From positions 1 through 21,223 of the IMG/VR virus record IMGVR_UViG_3300043568_000424: 21,223 nucleotides of DNA; one strand, written 5' to 3'. Below are positions 14,848-21,223 of this stretch, piece by piece (within the stretch, counting starts at the first letter, position 1; every line of letters starts with the position of its first letter). The notes under the pieces are model-generated. The model had not been told where the DNA came from, searched no databases, and saw only the letters and a program-made list of their open reading frames with translations. Source of the stretch: a virus. Made by a program: the position numbers and the translations under genes.

Positions 14848-16572
14848 TCAATCAAAAAAGAATAGGTGGACCAGGCGACCGTCATTGAAGTTCTGTCCAA
14901 AATATTGGCCAGCAGAGTGTATGCATCTCGCGTCCATAATAACGAGTCTATTGTATATATTACCCGCAGAATCGACCACATCAAATTTTGTTGAGTCTAA
15001 AAAACCACCCGTAAATGCACTATCAATATAAGCATCACTTGAATGTCTTACTCCGTTAATTTTTGAACGATGCAATCTTGTGCCGCTCTCTATTGGAGCG
15101 TCCGGCGTTAAATAAATCATCGCGGCCCAAGTTTGGTGATCATAGTGATAAACTTGAGGATCTTTTGCTGTTGTTATTTGAAAACATCCATTTATACCTC
15201 CATCAAATTTGGTAAGTTTCTGACCCATGATGGATTCAAATGCCTCTTTTATTCCTATTGGATGGAAGTGTGTCGTAGTTCTAGAGCCTTTGTAATATCT
15301 CAAATCTTCTTTGAATTCCATTGTTAGTGCATGTTGCCTGATCGAATCTGGATCTTCGTAAAAGTTATCAACTATGAACATTCTTTTGTTGAAGTTTCGA
15401 TTTATGTTAAATGGATTAACTAACATAGGCGCAATTTTTGTATTGTTTTGTTGCATAACAAGATTTAATGCTTCATTGTGTAGATTTTGAATTCTATTGC
15501 CGCCATCATGATACAAACTTTTATCGATATAGTTCATGTACTTCGGAAAAGGATTGGTTCTCTCAGGCTGCATCATGATGGTGGTATACTTCAACATTTC
15601 TTCAAATTTATCGGTATACTTATATTTCTCCGCTAAGAGATATAGATGATCATTTCTTTCTGGCGCAAATTGTCCAGCCAACTGATAACATTCTATAGCA
15701 GCATCTCTTTGCGATAAAAACCAATTCGCATCACCCATTAGTAGCAGTGTTAAATATGCTGTCTCATCTATACACAATGCTTTTTTTGTATTTGCAAAAT
15801 TGTGAGTGTGGTTTAGATATTCCTGGAAGTAGTAAATTGTTCTTCTAGCGTATTCTTGCTTCAGGGATTCACCTAGCGGAAAAGCATTACTGTGATATGA
15901 ATCATTGTAACTTTTACCAATATACCAGAAATGATACATGTCGGACAACATTGTGTTTTCACGGATCATCTTTTCCTCAAGAATTAGTGCATCACTAATA
16001 AATTTTGTAGGTACTGACCAGCTTTGTCCTTCAGTAGATCCAACTTGCCTAAACGATAATGGTAAATTAAATCTATTGAATGCTGCACCTATGCCTTCAA
16101 TCTCACAATAGCTGGTTTCATGACATGGGTCGTGATTAAAACGCCACGGCATATTTGCGTTCCACATCCACGCTCTATAGTACACACAATTATTTTGAAC
16201 TGCTGGTATGTGAAATGAATGTTGTGTCTTATCATCAAGTAAAGACCAATCAAAATCATCGTCCACTTCCAGAGTTTCATCACAGTCCATTTTCAAAATC
16301 CAATCGCATCCATGATTGATGCTTTGGCAAGTTCGCGTCAAGTGATCTCTGTTCCATCCAAATCCTACCCAGCCCTCTTCAACTTGATAGTAATAGCCTG
16401 GAATTTTCTTTTCTTCAAAAAAATCTTTAACTATTTTATCTGTGCCGTCAGTTGATCCATTGTCTTGCACTACCCAAAAATCTATATGTTTGTAACAAGA
16501 TTCAAGCATTCTCCTAACAACAGAAGCCTCATTCTTAAACATAGTCGTCATTACAATTTTACATTTTTTCAT
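14848..16572 (-). CDS. GT2 glycosyltransferase fused to helical repeats and a 2OG-Fe(II) oxygenase-like domain
   Basis: A 574-aa multidomain protein. Residues 1-235 are a GT2-type glycosyltransferase: IVMTTMFKNEASVVRRMLES, QDNGSTDGT at 37-44, and DCDET at 96-100 as the DxD metal site. Residues 240-375 are helical and TPR-like (WFLSQRDAAIECYQLAGQFA, DHLYLLAEKYKYTDKFEEML). Residues 390-574 resemble the DUF6445 2-oxoglutarate/Fe(II) oxygenase-like family: MFIVDNFYEDPDSIRQHAL at the start, His476-x-Asp478 in VYHYDHQTWAAMIYLTP, His552 in RCIHSAG, and Arg566 in NDGRLVHLFF. The likely facial triad is thus complete. It may glycosylate and hydroxylate the same target, or act on a glycan intermediate. 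The start overlaps the stop of the neighbouring oxygenase gene (ATGA), so the two are co-expressed. Domain names are firm; substrate is unknown. Confidence 0.87.
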   Translation of the reverse strand: MKKCKIVMTTMFKNEASVVRRMLESCYKHIDFWVVQDNGSTDGTDKIVKDFFEEKKIPGYYYQVEEGWVGFGWNRDHLTRTCQSINHGCDWILKMDCDETLEVDDDFDWSLLDDKTQHSFHIPAVQNNCVYYRAWMWNANMPWRFNHDPCHETSYCEIEGIGAAFNRFNLPLSFRQVGSTEGQSWSVPTKFISDALILEEKMIRENTMLSDMYHFWYIGKSYNDSYHSNAFPLGESLKQEYARRTIYYFQEYLNHTHNFANTKKALCIDETAYLTLLLMGDANWFLSQRDAAIECYQLAGQFAPERNDHLYLLAEKYKYTDKFEEMLKYTTIMMQPERTNPFPKYMNYIDKSLYHDGGNRIQNLHNEALNLVMQQNNTKIAPMLVNPFNINRNFNKRMFIVDNFYEDPDSIRQHALTMEFKEDLRYYKGSRTTTHFHPIGIKEAFESIMGQKLTKFDGGINGCFQITTAKDPQVYHYDHQTWAAMIYLTPDAPIESGTRLHRSKINGVRHSSDAYIDSAFTGGFLDSTKFDVVDSAGNIYNRLVIMDARCIHSAGQYFGQNFNDGRLVHLFFFD

Positions 16573-17276
16573 ATAGCTCTCTGCTCAATAAGTTTCATAA
16601 TTTCAGGATTACTTTTTTGTTCCTCAGTTGGTGCAAATAATGCACGACCTCGTTTAGCCGCATTTTCTGACGGCTCACAAAGATAGTACATTGCGATGCT
16701 CTTACGATAAACATCTTCTGGGCAGTTTATCGGCTGTGAAAACCCATGCCATGAATTATAGGTTGTATCAAAAATTACCGCGCGATTGAATTTGTTTTCT
16801 ACAGTTTTTATCAACTCTTTTGGTTGATTCGTTTCTGAATTATGTGACCACATCTCAAGATTACCACCCCATTTTGTGTTCCAGTTTGGTGTGAGATAGA
16901 ATATAAAGTTGAATCTGCGTTCAAGGCCTAACTTAGGATGAATGGAATAGTCTAAGTGTACATTCAGTTTGCCGCCAGTTGGTTGAATATGCCAGCCCGC
17001 GCCGTGTAGTCCGTGATCTGGTATAAGTTGTACACCTGTCATGTCTGATAGACTTTGTACAAACGCTGGTGAATTCAGATACTGAAAAAACTTATATGTT
17101 TCTTCGGGAAAATTGTACCAGTTGTTACTTGTTTTCTTTATCTCAATTTCATTGCCATAACTAAACCACTGCTCAGAGTCAAAGCTCATGAATTCATTTG
17201 ACAATTTGTGAGCAATTTCATCATCTACAAAATTATCTATTACATAATGTGGGTAAGGATCATTATAAAATTCCAT
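16569..17276 (-). CDS. 2OG-Fe(II) oxygenase (prolyl 4-hydroxylase-like)
   Basis: A 235-aa stand-alone 2-oxoglutarate- and iron-dependent dioxygenase of the P4Hc/2OG-FeII_Oxy type. It probably hydroxylates an amino-acid side chain or a sugar. The double-stranded beta-helix signatures are present: opening PYPHYVIDNFVDDEIAHKLS; His107-x-Asp109 in KLNVHLDYSIHP; FNFIFYLTPNWNTKWGGNLEMW; distal His177 in NSWHGFSQP; and Arg191 in YRKSIAMYYL, which would hold 2-oxoglutarate. All metal and cosubstrate residues appear intact. The closing 35 residues are charged. Its stop overlaps the start of the GT2-oxygenase fusion (ATGA). Such oxygenases are common in aquatic T4-like phages, often near tail-fibre or glycan genes; targets are not established. 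Confidence 0.9.
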   Translation of the reverse strand: MEFYNDPYPHYVIDNFVDDEIAHKLSNEFMSFDSEQWFSYGNEIEIKKTSNNWYNFPEETYKFFQYLNSPAFVQSLSDMTGVQLIPDHGLHGAGWHIQPTGGKLNVHLDYSIHPKLGLERRFNFIFYLTPNWNTKWGGNLEMWSHNSETNQPKELIKTVENKFNRAVIFDTTYNSWHGFSQPINCPEDVYRKSIAMYYLCEPSENAAKRGRALFAPTEEQKSNPEIMKLIEQRAI

Positions 17277-17308
17277 TTTTGTTCACATCATAAAAATTAA
17301 AATACGAA

Positions 17309-18166
17309 TCACTCAATTCCCATTTCCTTGCGAATTTTAGTTGCTGAAATTGAATGTACTTCTTCGGTAAAAACTTCTTGTTCTATCTTATAGCCAACGT
17401 CCCGACCATATGTAATATTTACGATATTAGGAACAACTTGAATTTCATATTGACCTTGATATACAGGATCCAAATCTCTTCGAATATAGTTCTTAACTTG
17501 CTCGATTGCAAATGGATTTGATCCGTTCCAACCTTGACAATCTCTAATCTGTATAACTACTTGTCCAGTCTTCATGATTGCTCTGTCAAACAATGCTCTG
17601 TGTCCTGGATGCCATGGTTGCCAACGACCTAGCATCTGCACAGTTTCTTTTTGCCAATCGAATCTTGGTCTGCGGCGATTTTCTAAAATGTGATTGCCGA
17701 TAAGCTCAACCCATTTTTCTGCGTTCTGTTCAGTAACTCTAAAGTCATAAACATCAGGCGGAACAAATGCTTTATTCGTATCATCATATCTGCCTGCATC
17801 AATTGTGTCCATCCAAATTGTCCAATCTGCTTTAAAATTGTGACGCATTTCTGGTAGAGGTGCAACAAAATCGCAAATAACGAAATCACCAGTACACCTC
17901 ATTGCAAATTCGAACATTCTTATACTTTGACGAATTCGACCTTCACGACTGAAATCCCAATCATTAAATCTTTTTCGCACTTCATCCGCATTAAACCAAT
18001 CTACAGAAACTTTTAGTGTTGTATGATCTGGAATACCCTCATAATTTAATAGTTTATCTGGATTTACTTTAAAAAGATCGCCGTTATCTTCGAGATATTT
18101 TTTAAGTTTTTCTGCGAGATATGTTTTTCCCGAACCAGGAAGACCCATTACTAGAATTTTTTTCAT
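17309..18166 (-). CDS. APS-kinase-like P-loop kinase fused to a HxGH nucleotidyltransferase
   Basis: A 285-aa two-domain protein. Residues 1-165 resemble adenylylsulfate (APS) kinase, which phosphorylates APS to the sulfate donor PAPS: P-loop GLPGSGKT at 8-15, FNADEVRKRFNDWDFSREGR at 58-77 (the family's D-x-x-R and FSR-x-x-R pattern), VICDFVAPLPEMR at 96-108, and DTNKAFVPPDVYDFRV at 129-144. Residues 27-55 are an unusual insert after the P-loop helix. Residues 176-285 are a small adenylyl/cytidylyltransferase of NadM-like shape: GRWQPWHPGH with HPGH at 186-189, NITYGRDVGYKIEQ, and ISATKIRK at 273-280. The second domain is too short for a complete ATP sulfurylase. The gene overlaps the nucleotidyltransferase-cupin gene by 4 nt (ATGA) and lies near a sulfotransferase. 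The kinase substrate is inferred; a sugar or other small molecule remains possible. Confidence 0.82.
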   Translation of the reverse strand: MKKILVMGLPGSGKTYLAEKLKKYLEDNGDLFKVNPDKLLNYEGIPDHTTLKVSVDWFNADEVRKRFNDWDFSREGRIRQSIRMFEFAMRCTGDFVICDFVAPLPEMRHNFKADWTIWMDTIDAGRYDDTNKAFVPPDVYDFRVTEQNAEKWVELIGNHILENRRRPRFDWQKETVQMLGRWQPWHPGHRALFDRAIMKTGQVVIQIRDCQGWNGSNPFAIEQVKNYIRRDLDPVYQGQYEIQVVPNIVNITYGRDVGYKIEQEVFTEEVHSISATKIRKEMGIE

Positions 18167-18924
18167 AATCTTACGATGTCCTTTTCTTCACATAATTTAC
18201 CATATTGAATTTCAATGATGCACAGCTTTTCGTCCGTATCTGCTTTGATCATGTGCCATTGACCAACTGAAACATGATGTGTTTCATGCTTATATATAGT
18301 CTTCAGTTTCATGATGTTTTCACCGTCTATTGTGTATATTGTTCCTGCACCAGATTCGATGAACCAAAATTCATTTCTTCTCAAGTGATATTGCATCGAA
18401 ATTGATTTACCGGGTTCGATCACCAATCTTTTGACCTTTGACTCTTTGGTGTCATAGTAGGTCTTTGAATCTCCCCAAATTCTTTTTTCAGTTGATTGAT
18501 TCCAATCATACAATAAAGAACTGGAACTATTTTTTTTATTTTGGCCGCCTATACCGAATTGAAATGATACTCTGGGGTGGTCACGAAAAACTTCCAGTTC
18601 GGGAATATTTCCTTCTGTTCTGTCGCCGCCATTGACAAAAATAATTTTGTTTTTAGGAAACAAATTCATAACCTGTCGAATGGCATCCGATGCTGTGTCA
18701 TCTGAGTCATCAAAATCAATTACACATAAAATGTCTTTAAACTCATCGAGAACGGCTTTACGCTCTTCGAAAGTTAAAAATGACTTACCTTTTTTACGTG
18801 CAAGCCATTCGTCCGAGTTTAAACCGATTACGACTCTACCCAGTTTTCTTGCTTCTTTAATGCAAGAAATGTGTCCACTGTGAATTGGATCAAAACCACC
18901 TGTAAAAATAACAATATTGTCCAT
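18163..18924 (-). CDS. HldE-like nucleotidyltransferase fused to a cupin (type II PMI-like) domain
   Basis: A 253-aa fusion. Residues 1-140 are a cytidylyltransferase-like nucleotidyltransferase related to the HldE/RfaE C-terminal domain and glycerol-3-phosphate cytidylyltransferases: FTGGFDPIHSGH with HSGH at 15-18, VVIGLNSDEWLARKKGKSF, and FVNGGDRTEGNIPELE. Such enzymes join a sugar- or polyol-phosphate to a nucleotide. Residues 158-253 are a cupin like the C-terminal part of type II mannose-6-phosphate isomerase: KRLVIEPGKSISMQYHLRRN with His180 and Glu185, GAGTIYTIDGE, then HHVSVGQWHMIKA with His224. It ends CEEKDIVRL, typical of that domain. It probably supplies an activated sugar for the island's glycosyltransferases. 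The 4-nt overlap with the kinase gene implies coupled expression. The exact sugar cannot be told. Confidence 0.88.
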   Translation of the reverse strand: MDNIVIFTGGFDPIHSGHISCIKEARKLGRVVIGLNSDEWLARKKGKSFLTFEERKAVLDEFKDILCVIDFDDSDDTASDAIRQVMNLFPKNKIIFVNGGDRTEGNIPELEVFRDHPRVSFQFGIGGQNKKNSSSSLLYDWNQSTEKRIWGDSKTYYDTKESKVKRLVIEPGKSISMQYHLRRNEFWFIESGAGTIYTIDGENIMKLKTIYKHETHHVSVGQWHMIKADTDEKLCIIEIQYGKLCEEKDIVRL

Positions 18925-18939
18925 AATATAAATCAGTTT

Positions 18940-19224
18940 TTAAACTGTGTTTTCGTCCGCAGGCCAAATATCTTCGGCAAGTTTTGCTTCACCAGTTGTA
19001 ATTGCTGCGGTGAGGTCAGCAATATCTTCACCAGAATCGATTATTTCCTGATCGGCAACAACCAGCTTTAGATGTGAAACGTTACGATCAATATTTCCTT
19101 TGGCATTTTTGTTTGGTGTTCCGCCGGCATTCAGTTTTTCGATTTCATCTGTAATGACCCAAACGCTGTCTCTAGCGGATCGAATAGTGCCTCGAATTTG
19201 TTCGATTGTGCGTGGTGTTTCCAT
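18940..19224 (-). CDS. Small hypothetical protein, helical
   Basis: A 94-aa protein of unknown function, without signal peptide, membrane segment or cysteines. It looks helical: TIEQIRGTIRSARDSVWVIT, then a short Gly/Asn/Lys-rich turn, SHLKLVVADQEIIDSGEDIA, and an Ala/Thr-rich end. The pattern of two amphipathic helices resembles small proteins found near tail or glycan genes in aquatic T4-like phages, but I cannot name it. The start has a ribosome site (ATAGGAG) and lies 2 nt after the sulfotransferase stop. A TATAAATA promoter motif is 89 nt upstream, inside the sulfotransferase gene. Confidence 0.7.
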   Translation of the reverse strand: METPRTIEQIRGTIRSARDSVWVITDEIEKLNAGGTPNKNAKGNIDRNVSHLKLVVADQEIIDSGEDIADLTAAITTGEAKLAEDIWPADENTV

Positions 19225-19226
19225 TT

Positions 19227-20195
19227 TTATGCTCCTATTAGTTTTTCATTATTTGTTGATGAGTTATTATCAACATCATCCGTTACAGATTCTTGATATG
19301 TTGTATCGCCGGTATTTATATCTTCTTCAATTGATCTCCAAAATTCAGAACCTTCACAGGCTTTAAGTATTGATTCTGGAAGAATTTCTTCTGGATTAAT
19401 TCCCGATTTTCCTACCGATTTGCGAATGTCGTGCATGTCTGAAAATCCATAAACTTCAGCATCATTTTCTTTATGCACATTTTCTAAATTTTCATAATCG
19501 TGTGCTTCGTAATATTCTTCACCAAGGAATTCATATAACTTTCGCATAGTTGCTTCAGTATTTGTAACTAGGTCCTCGTACTCCACAAAATGAAGGTTCT
19601 TTTGTTTGCCTTCCATCAATGCTTGTTTGAGACCAGTATAGCTCTGTCCAACAATTCCCATTTCGGACATAAGTAGTTGGCAACGATTTTCATCAGTGAG
19701 TGAAATATTCGACTTTACTAGCATCTCATCGAGAAAGTTTATTTTACCATTCACCTCATAAGGATTTCTCTTGTGCATTGCGATGAATGAAGATAAGATT
19801 TCAGAGGTGTTTCTTACTGGGCAAATAATTTTAGCTTCACGGCCGAAGTATCCTGGAATATAATGAATACGGTTGACCCATGACCGATTTTTGTCAAAGA
19901 TTACCGGCTTCTCAACATCACTATAATAGTGTTTAATCACATTTGCGATAATTTGTCCAGCTTGTTCATTTTTTGGAAATGCTCGGAAAAGTTCATCTTG
20001 AGATATTTGTTGTTCTAACATGATCATCAAACCAGTTACTGGAGAACTGGGACCAGAATAAAATCGTGGATTTTGATTCAAAATCGCAGAGAGCATTGTG
20101 CTACCTGAACGAGGTAGTCCTGCCATAAAGTAATAAGTCTTCTCTTGTGTGCGAGCCATTTCTTCACGGATAATTTCTTTAATCATTTCTTTCAT
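19227..20195 (-). CDS. PAPS-dependent sulfotransferase
   Basis: A 322-aa sulfotransferase-family protein, predicted to move a sulfuryl group from PAPS to a carbohydrate, protein tyrosine or other hydroxyl. The 5'-phosphosulfate loop is clear: FMAGLPRSGSTML at 23-35. The 3'-phosphate-binding segment follows at 125-137, CPVRNTSEILSSF, with Arg128 and Ser135 in the expected places. LHFVEYEDLVTNTEATMRKLYEFLGEE is the usual late helix of the family. The last 35 residues are acidic and Asn/Thr/Ser-rich and look disordered. There is no N-terminal membrane anchor, unlike Golgi enzymes. The start at 20195 has an AAAGGA ribosome site; later in-frame Met codons are less likely. It lies between a GT9-like gene and an unknown small gene, two genes from an APS-kinase-like gene that could supply its donor. 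Confidence 0.9.
   Translation of the reverse strand: MKEMIKEIIREEMARTQEKTYYFMAGLPRSGSTMLSAILNQNPRFYSGPSSPVTGLMIMLEQQISQDELFRAFPKNEQAGQIIANVIKHYYSDVEKPVIFDKNRSWVNRIHYIPGYFGREAKIICPVRNTSEILSSFIAMHKRNPYEVNGKINFLDEMLVKSNISLTDENRCQLLMSEMGIVGQSYTGLKQALMEGKQKNLHFVEYEDLVTNTEATMRKLYEFLGEEYYEAHDYENLENVHKENDAEVYGFSDMHDIRKSVGKSGINPEEILPESILKACEGSEFWRSIEEDINTGDTTYQESVTDDVDNNSSTNNEKLIGA
19313..19320 (-). promoter_or_regulatory. Possible internal late promoter in the sulfotransferase gene
   Basis: A perfect TATAAATA on the minus strand within the sulfotransferase C-terminal coding region (codons for DINTG), 89 nt before the 94-aa gene start. It could start a transcript for the 94-aa gene and the genes after it. 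Because it lies in coding DNA of an AT-rich genome, a chance match is possible. Confidence 0.4.
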
Positions 20196-20210
20196 TTCAC
20201 ATTGTCCTTT

Positions 20211-21116
20211 TCATTGTTTATCAACAGAATCTATGATCTTATTTATGTCGTATAGTTGAGTTGTTTCTGTGTATGGATACTCAACCTCATTCCCATTGAA
20301 ATCGAAGTCAAACAAATAGCTCCCTGGAAGTTTAAAATCATAAGGAACATCTGTTGTAATATTGTCGTGCAAGTCATAGCCGAATACTTTGGGACTTGTT
20401 CCGTTCCACAATACGGTAGACTTGCGATTCATTGCCGCAGCCGCATGTTGTAAACAGGAATCAATTAAGATCCTTTTTTTCGCATGAAGTAAAACACTAA
20501 AAAATTCCATAAGGCTGAGAACTTTTGTTGGTGTTCCATAGATGTGTTCTGCGCCGATCAACTTTACCGAATTCATTTTAGTTACTTGATAGATATGATA
20601 ATCATTCTTGTAGTGATCAACCAATTTTTGAGCAACATCTTCTGGCATATCACGGGTCCAAGAATGTGATTTTGCATCTGGTGACATTGGACCACCATTT
20701 GTCTGTATCAACATTATCGGTTTCTTACGATTCCAAAATTGTTTTGATACATCAAACTGGAGTTTATTAAATTTTAGCTCAGGCTTCTCACCTGAATAGG
20801 CGAGTCCATACAACTCACACCAGTTTGGTATAAGTGATTTTCTCTTATGAATATGATTCGTGGTATAGTAAGGCTCATGATGAAAAATTATCGAATCTTT
20901 TTCATGAATGTATTCTTGGTAAAAATATTGTGTTGCACCTATTTGATACACTCTATCAACGAACGGAAGGTTAATGAATATGTCTGTATATGCACAAACA
21001 ATAATCAGTTTACGATCTGGGTGGTTGTTTTTAATTGCTCTTGCAACTGCGGTTGCGGCGATATGTTTACCAATTCCACCTTGAATGTGAAATATACTGT
21101 ATTTTTGGTTGCTCAT
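20211..21116 (-). CDS. GT9-like (heptosyltransferase-type) glycosyltransferase
   Basis: A 301-aa GT-B-fold protein like the ADP-heptose:LPS heptosyltransferase group (GT9). The N-terminal SIFHIQGGIGKHIAATAVAR, with a Gly-rich loop and AIKNNHPDRKLIIVCAYTDIFINLPFVDRVYQIG, is the acceptor-domain opening. The C-terminal half holds LLHAKKRILIDSCLQHAAAAM, the donor-binding D-S-x-x-x-H-A-A pattern, followed by KSTVLWNGTSPKVFGYDLHDNI. It would transfer a sugar to a glycan or virion acceptor. HldE-like donor chemistry occurs downstream in the same island, but whether the donor is a heptose is not shown. The ATG overlaps the TGA of the upstream partial gene (ATGA). A CATAAATA motif lies near its 3' end. 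Confidence 0.85.
   Translation of the reverse strand: MSNQKYSIFHIQGGIGKHIAATAVARAIKNNHPDRKLIIVCAYTDIFINLPFVDRVYQIGATQYFYQEYIHEKDSIIFHHEPYYTTNHIHKRKSLIPNWCELYGLAYSGEKPELKFNKLQFDVSKQFWNRKKPIMLIQTNGGPMSPDAKSHSWTRDMPEDVAQKLVDHYKNDYHIYQVTKMNSVKLIGAEHIYGTPTKVLSLMEFFSVLLHAKKRILIDSCLQHAAAAMNRKSTVLWNGTSPKVFGYDLHDNITTDVPYDFKLPGSYLFDFDFNGNEVEYPYTETTQLYDINKIIDSVDKQ
20240..20247 (-). promoter_or_regulatory. Weak candidate late promoter before the sulfotransferase
   Basis: The minus strand reads CATAAATA, an exact match to the relaxed NATAAATA form, inside the GT9-like coding end (DINKI codons) and 44 nt before the sulfotransferase ATG. The short gap between these genes holds no other signal. A chance occurrence in AT-rich coding sequence is quite possible. 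Confidence 0.3.
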
Positions 21117-21223
21117 TTATTCATCACTCTTTCTAATACTGTAAAACCATTATTATTTGTTTTATATATCTTGAATTTCCAGTGCGGATTCTTGATAATA
21201 AACTCTATGATTGCCGATAAAAG
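21113..21223 (-). CDS. C-terminal fragment of an unidentified protein (5' end beyond window)
   Basis: The reading frame is open from the right edge and ends with TGA at 21115-21113, giving 36 residues: a helix-like LLSAIIEFIIKNPHWKFKIY followed by KTNNNGFTVLERVMNK. The stop overlaps the GT9-like gene start as ATGA, the same coupling seen elsewhere here, which supports a real gene. Too little is present to name it. The N-terminal and main part lie outside the window. Confidence 0.6.
   Translation of the reverse strand, partial: LLSAIIEFIIKNPHWKFKIYKTNNNGFTVLERVMNK

Noticed and set aside
15191-15198. TATAAATG on the minus strand as another late promoter
   Set aside because: It is deep inside the GT2-oxygenase coding region, does not match NATAAATA at the last base, and has no gene start nearby.
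17309-18166. Calling the C-terminal domain an ATP sulfurylase
   Set aside because: The domain is only about 110 residues with a NadM-like HPGH/ISATKIR pattern, far shorter than ATP sulfurylase. Only superfamily-level relation can be stated.
18927-18946. Short inverted repeat (CAGTTT/AAACTG) after the 94-aa gene as a terminator
   Set aside because: The arms are only 6 bp, almost without loop, AT-rich and without a T tract on the transcribed strand, so it is not supported as a terminator.
1-21223. tRNA genes, CRISPR arrays, transposons, integrase or attachment sites
   Set aside because: None seen. The window is filled by co-oriented protein genes with very short gaps and no long direct or inverted repeats visible by eye.

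Overview
The window is a piece of the late region of a T4-like (Straboviridae/Kyanoviridae-type, 'exo-T-even') contractile-tailed phage genome. Twelve proteins are recognisable as T4 virion-assembly homologues in the canonical T4 order, 13-14-15-16-17-18-19-20-67-(core proteins)-21-22-23. All genes lie on the minus strand, so transcription runs from high to low coordinates. The AT-rich DNA, the protein lengths, the small genes between 20 and 21, and the surrounding glycosyltransferase, oxygenase and cytidylyltransferase genes resemble environmental aquatic T4-like phages (cyanophage or pelagiphage type) more than enteric T4. The host cannot be read from the window.

Layout in transcription order. 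(1) 21223-13573 is an accessory island of eight complete genes plus one cut by the window edge: a GT9-like glycosyltransferase, a sulfotransferase, a small unknown protein, an HldE-like nucleotidyltransferase fused to a cupin, an APS-kinase-like protein fused to a second nucleotidyltransferase, a 2OG-Fe(II) oxygenase, a GT2-repeat-oxygenase fusion, and a GT2-methyltransferase fusion. Together they look like a pathway that makes activated sugar and sulfate donors and then glycosylates, sulfates, hydroxylates and methylates a target. The target may be a virion protein or the host envelope. (2) 13544-10676 holds the neck and tail-completion genes 13, 14 and 15 and small terminase 16, tightly coupled. 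(3) 10296-6366 holds large terminase 17, tail sheath 18 and tail tube 19. (4) 6315-1 holds the head genes: portal 20, the prohead core cluster (67-like, a 236-aa protein, a strongly basic 143-aa protein, a 120-aa unknown), prohead protease 21, scaffold 22 and major capsid protein 23. Gene 23 runs off the left edge.

Regulation visible in the sequence: copies of the T4-type late promoter, TATAAATA or its relaxed form NATAAATA, precede genes 13, 18, 19 and 22. The gene 13 copy overlaps the stop codon of the last island gene. Further copies lie inside the sulfotransferase and GT9 genes. A terminator-like hairpin follows gene 19. Many neighbours overlap by 1 or 4 nt (TAATG, TGATG, ATGA) or abut, which suggests translational coupling. 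No gap between genes exceeds about 60 nt. I saw no tRNA, CRISPR array, insertion sequence or plus-strand gene.

The most interesting feature is the pairing of an APS-kinase-like protein with a PAPS-type sulfotransferase in one phage island. That suggests a phage-encoded sulfation branch of a glycan-modification pathway. The multi-domain fusions and the arginine-rich prohead protein with a candidate protease site are secondary leads.
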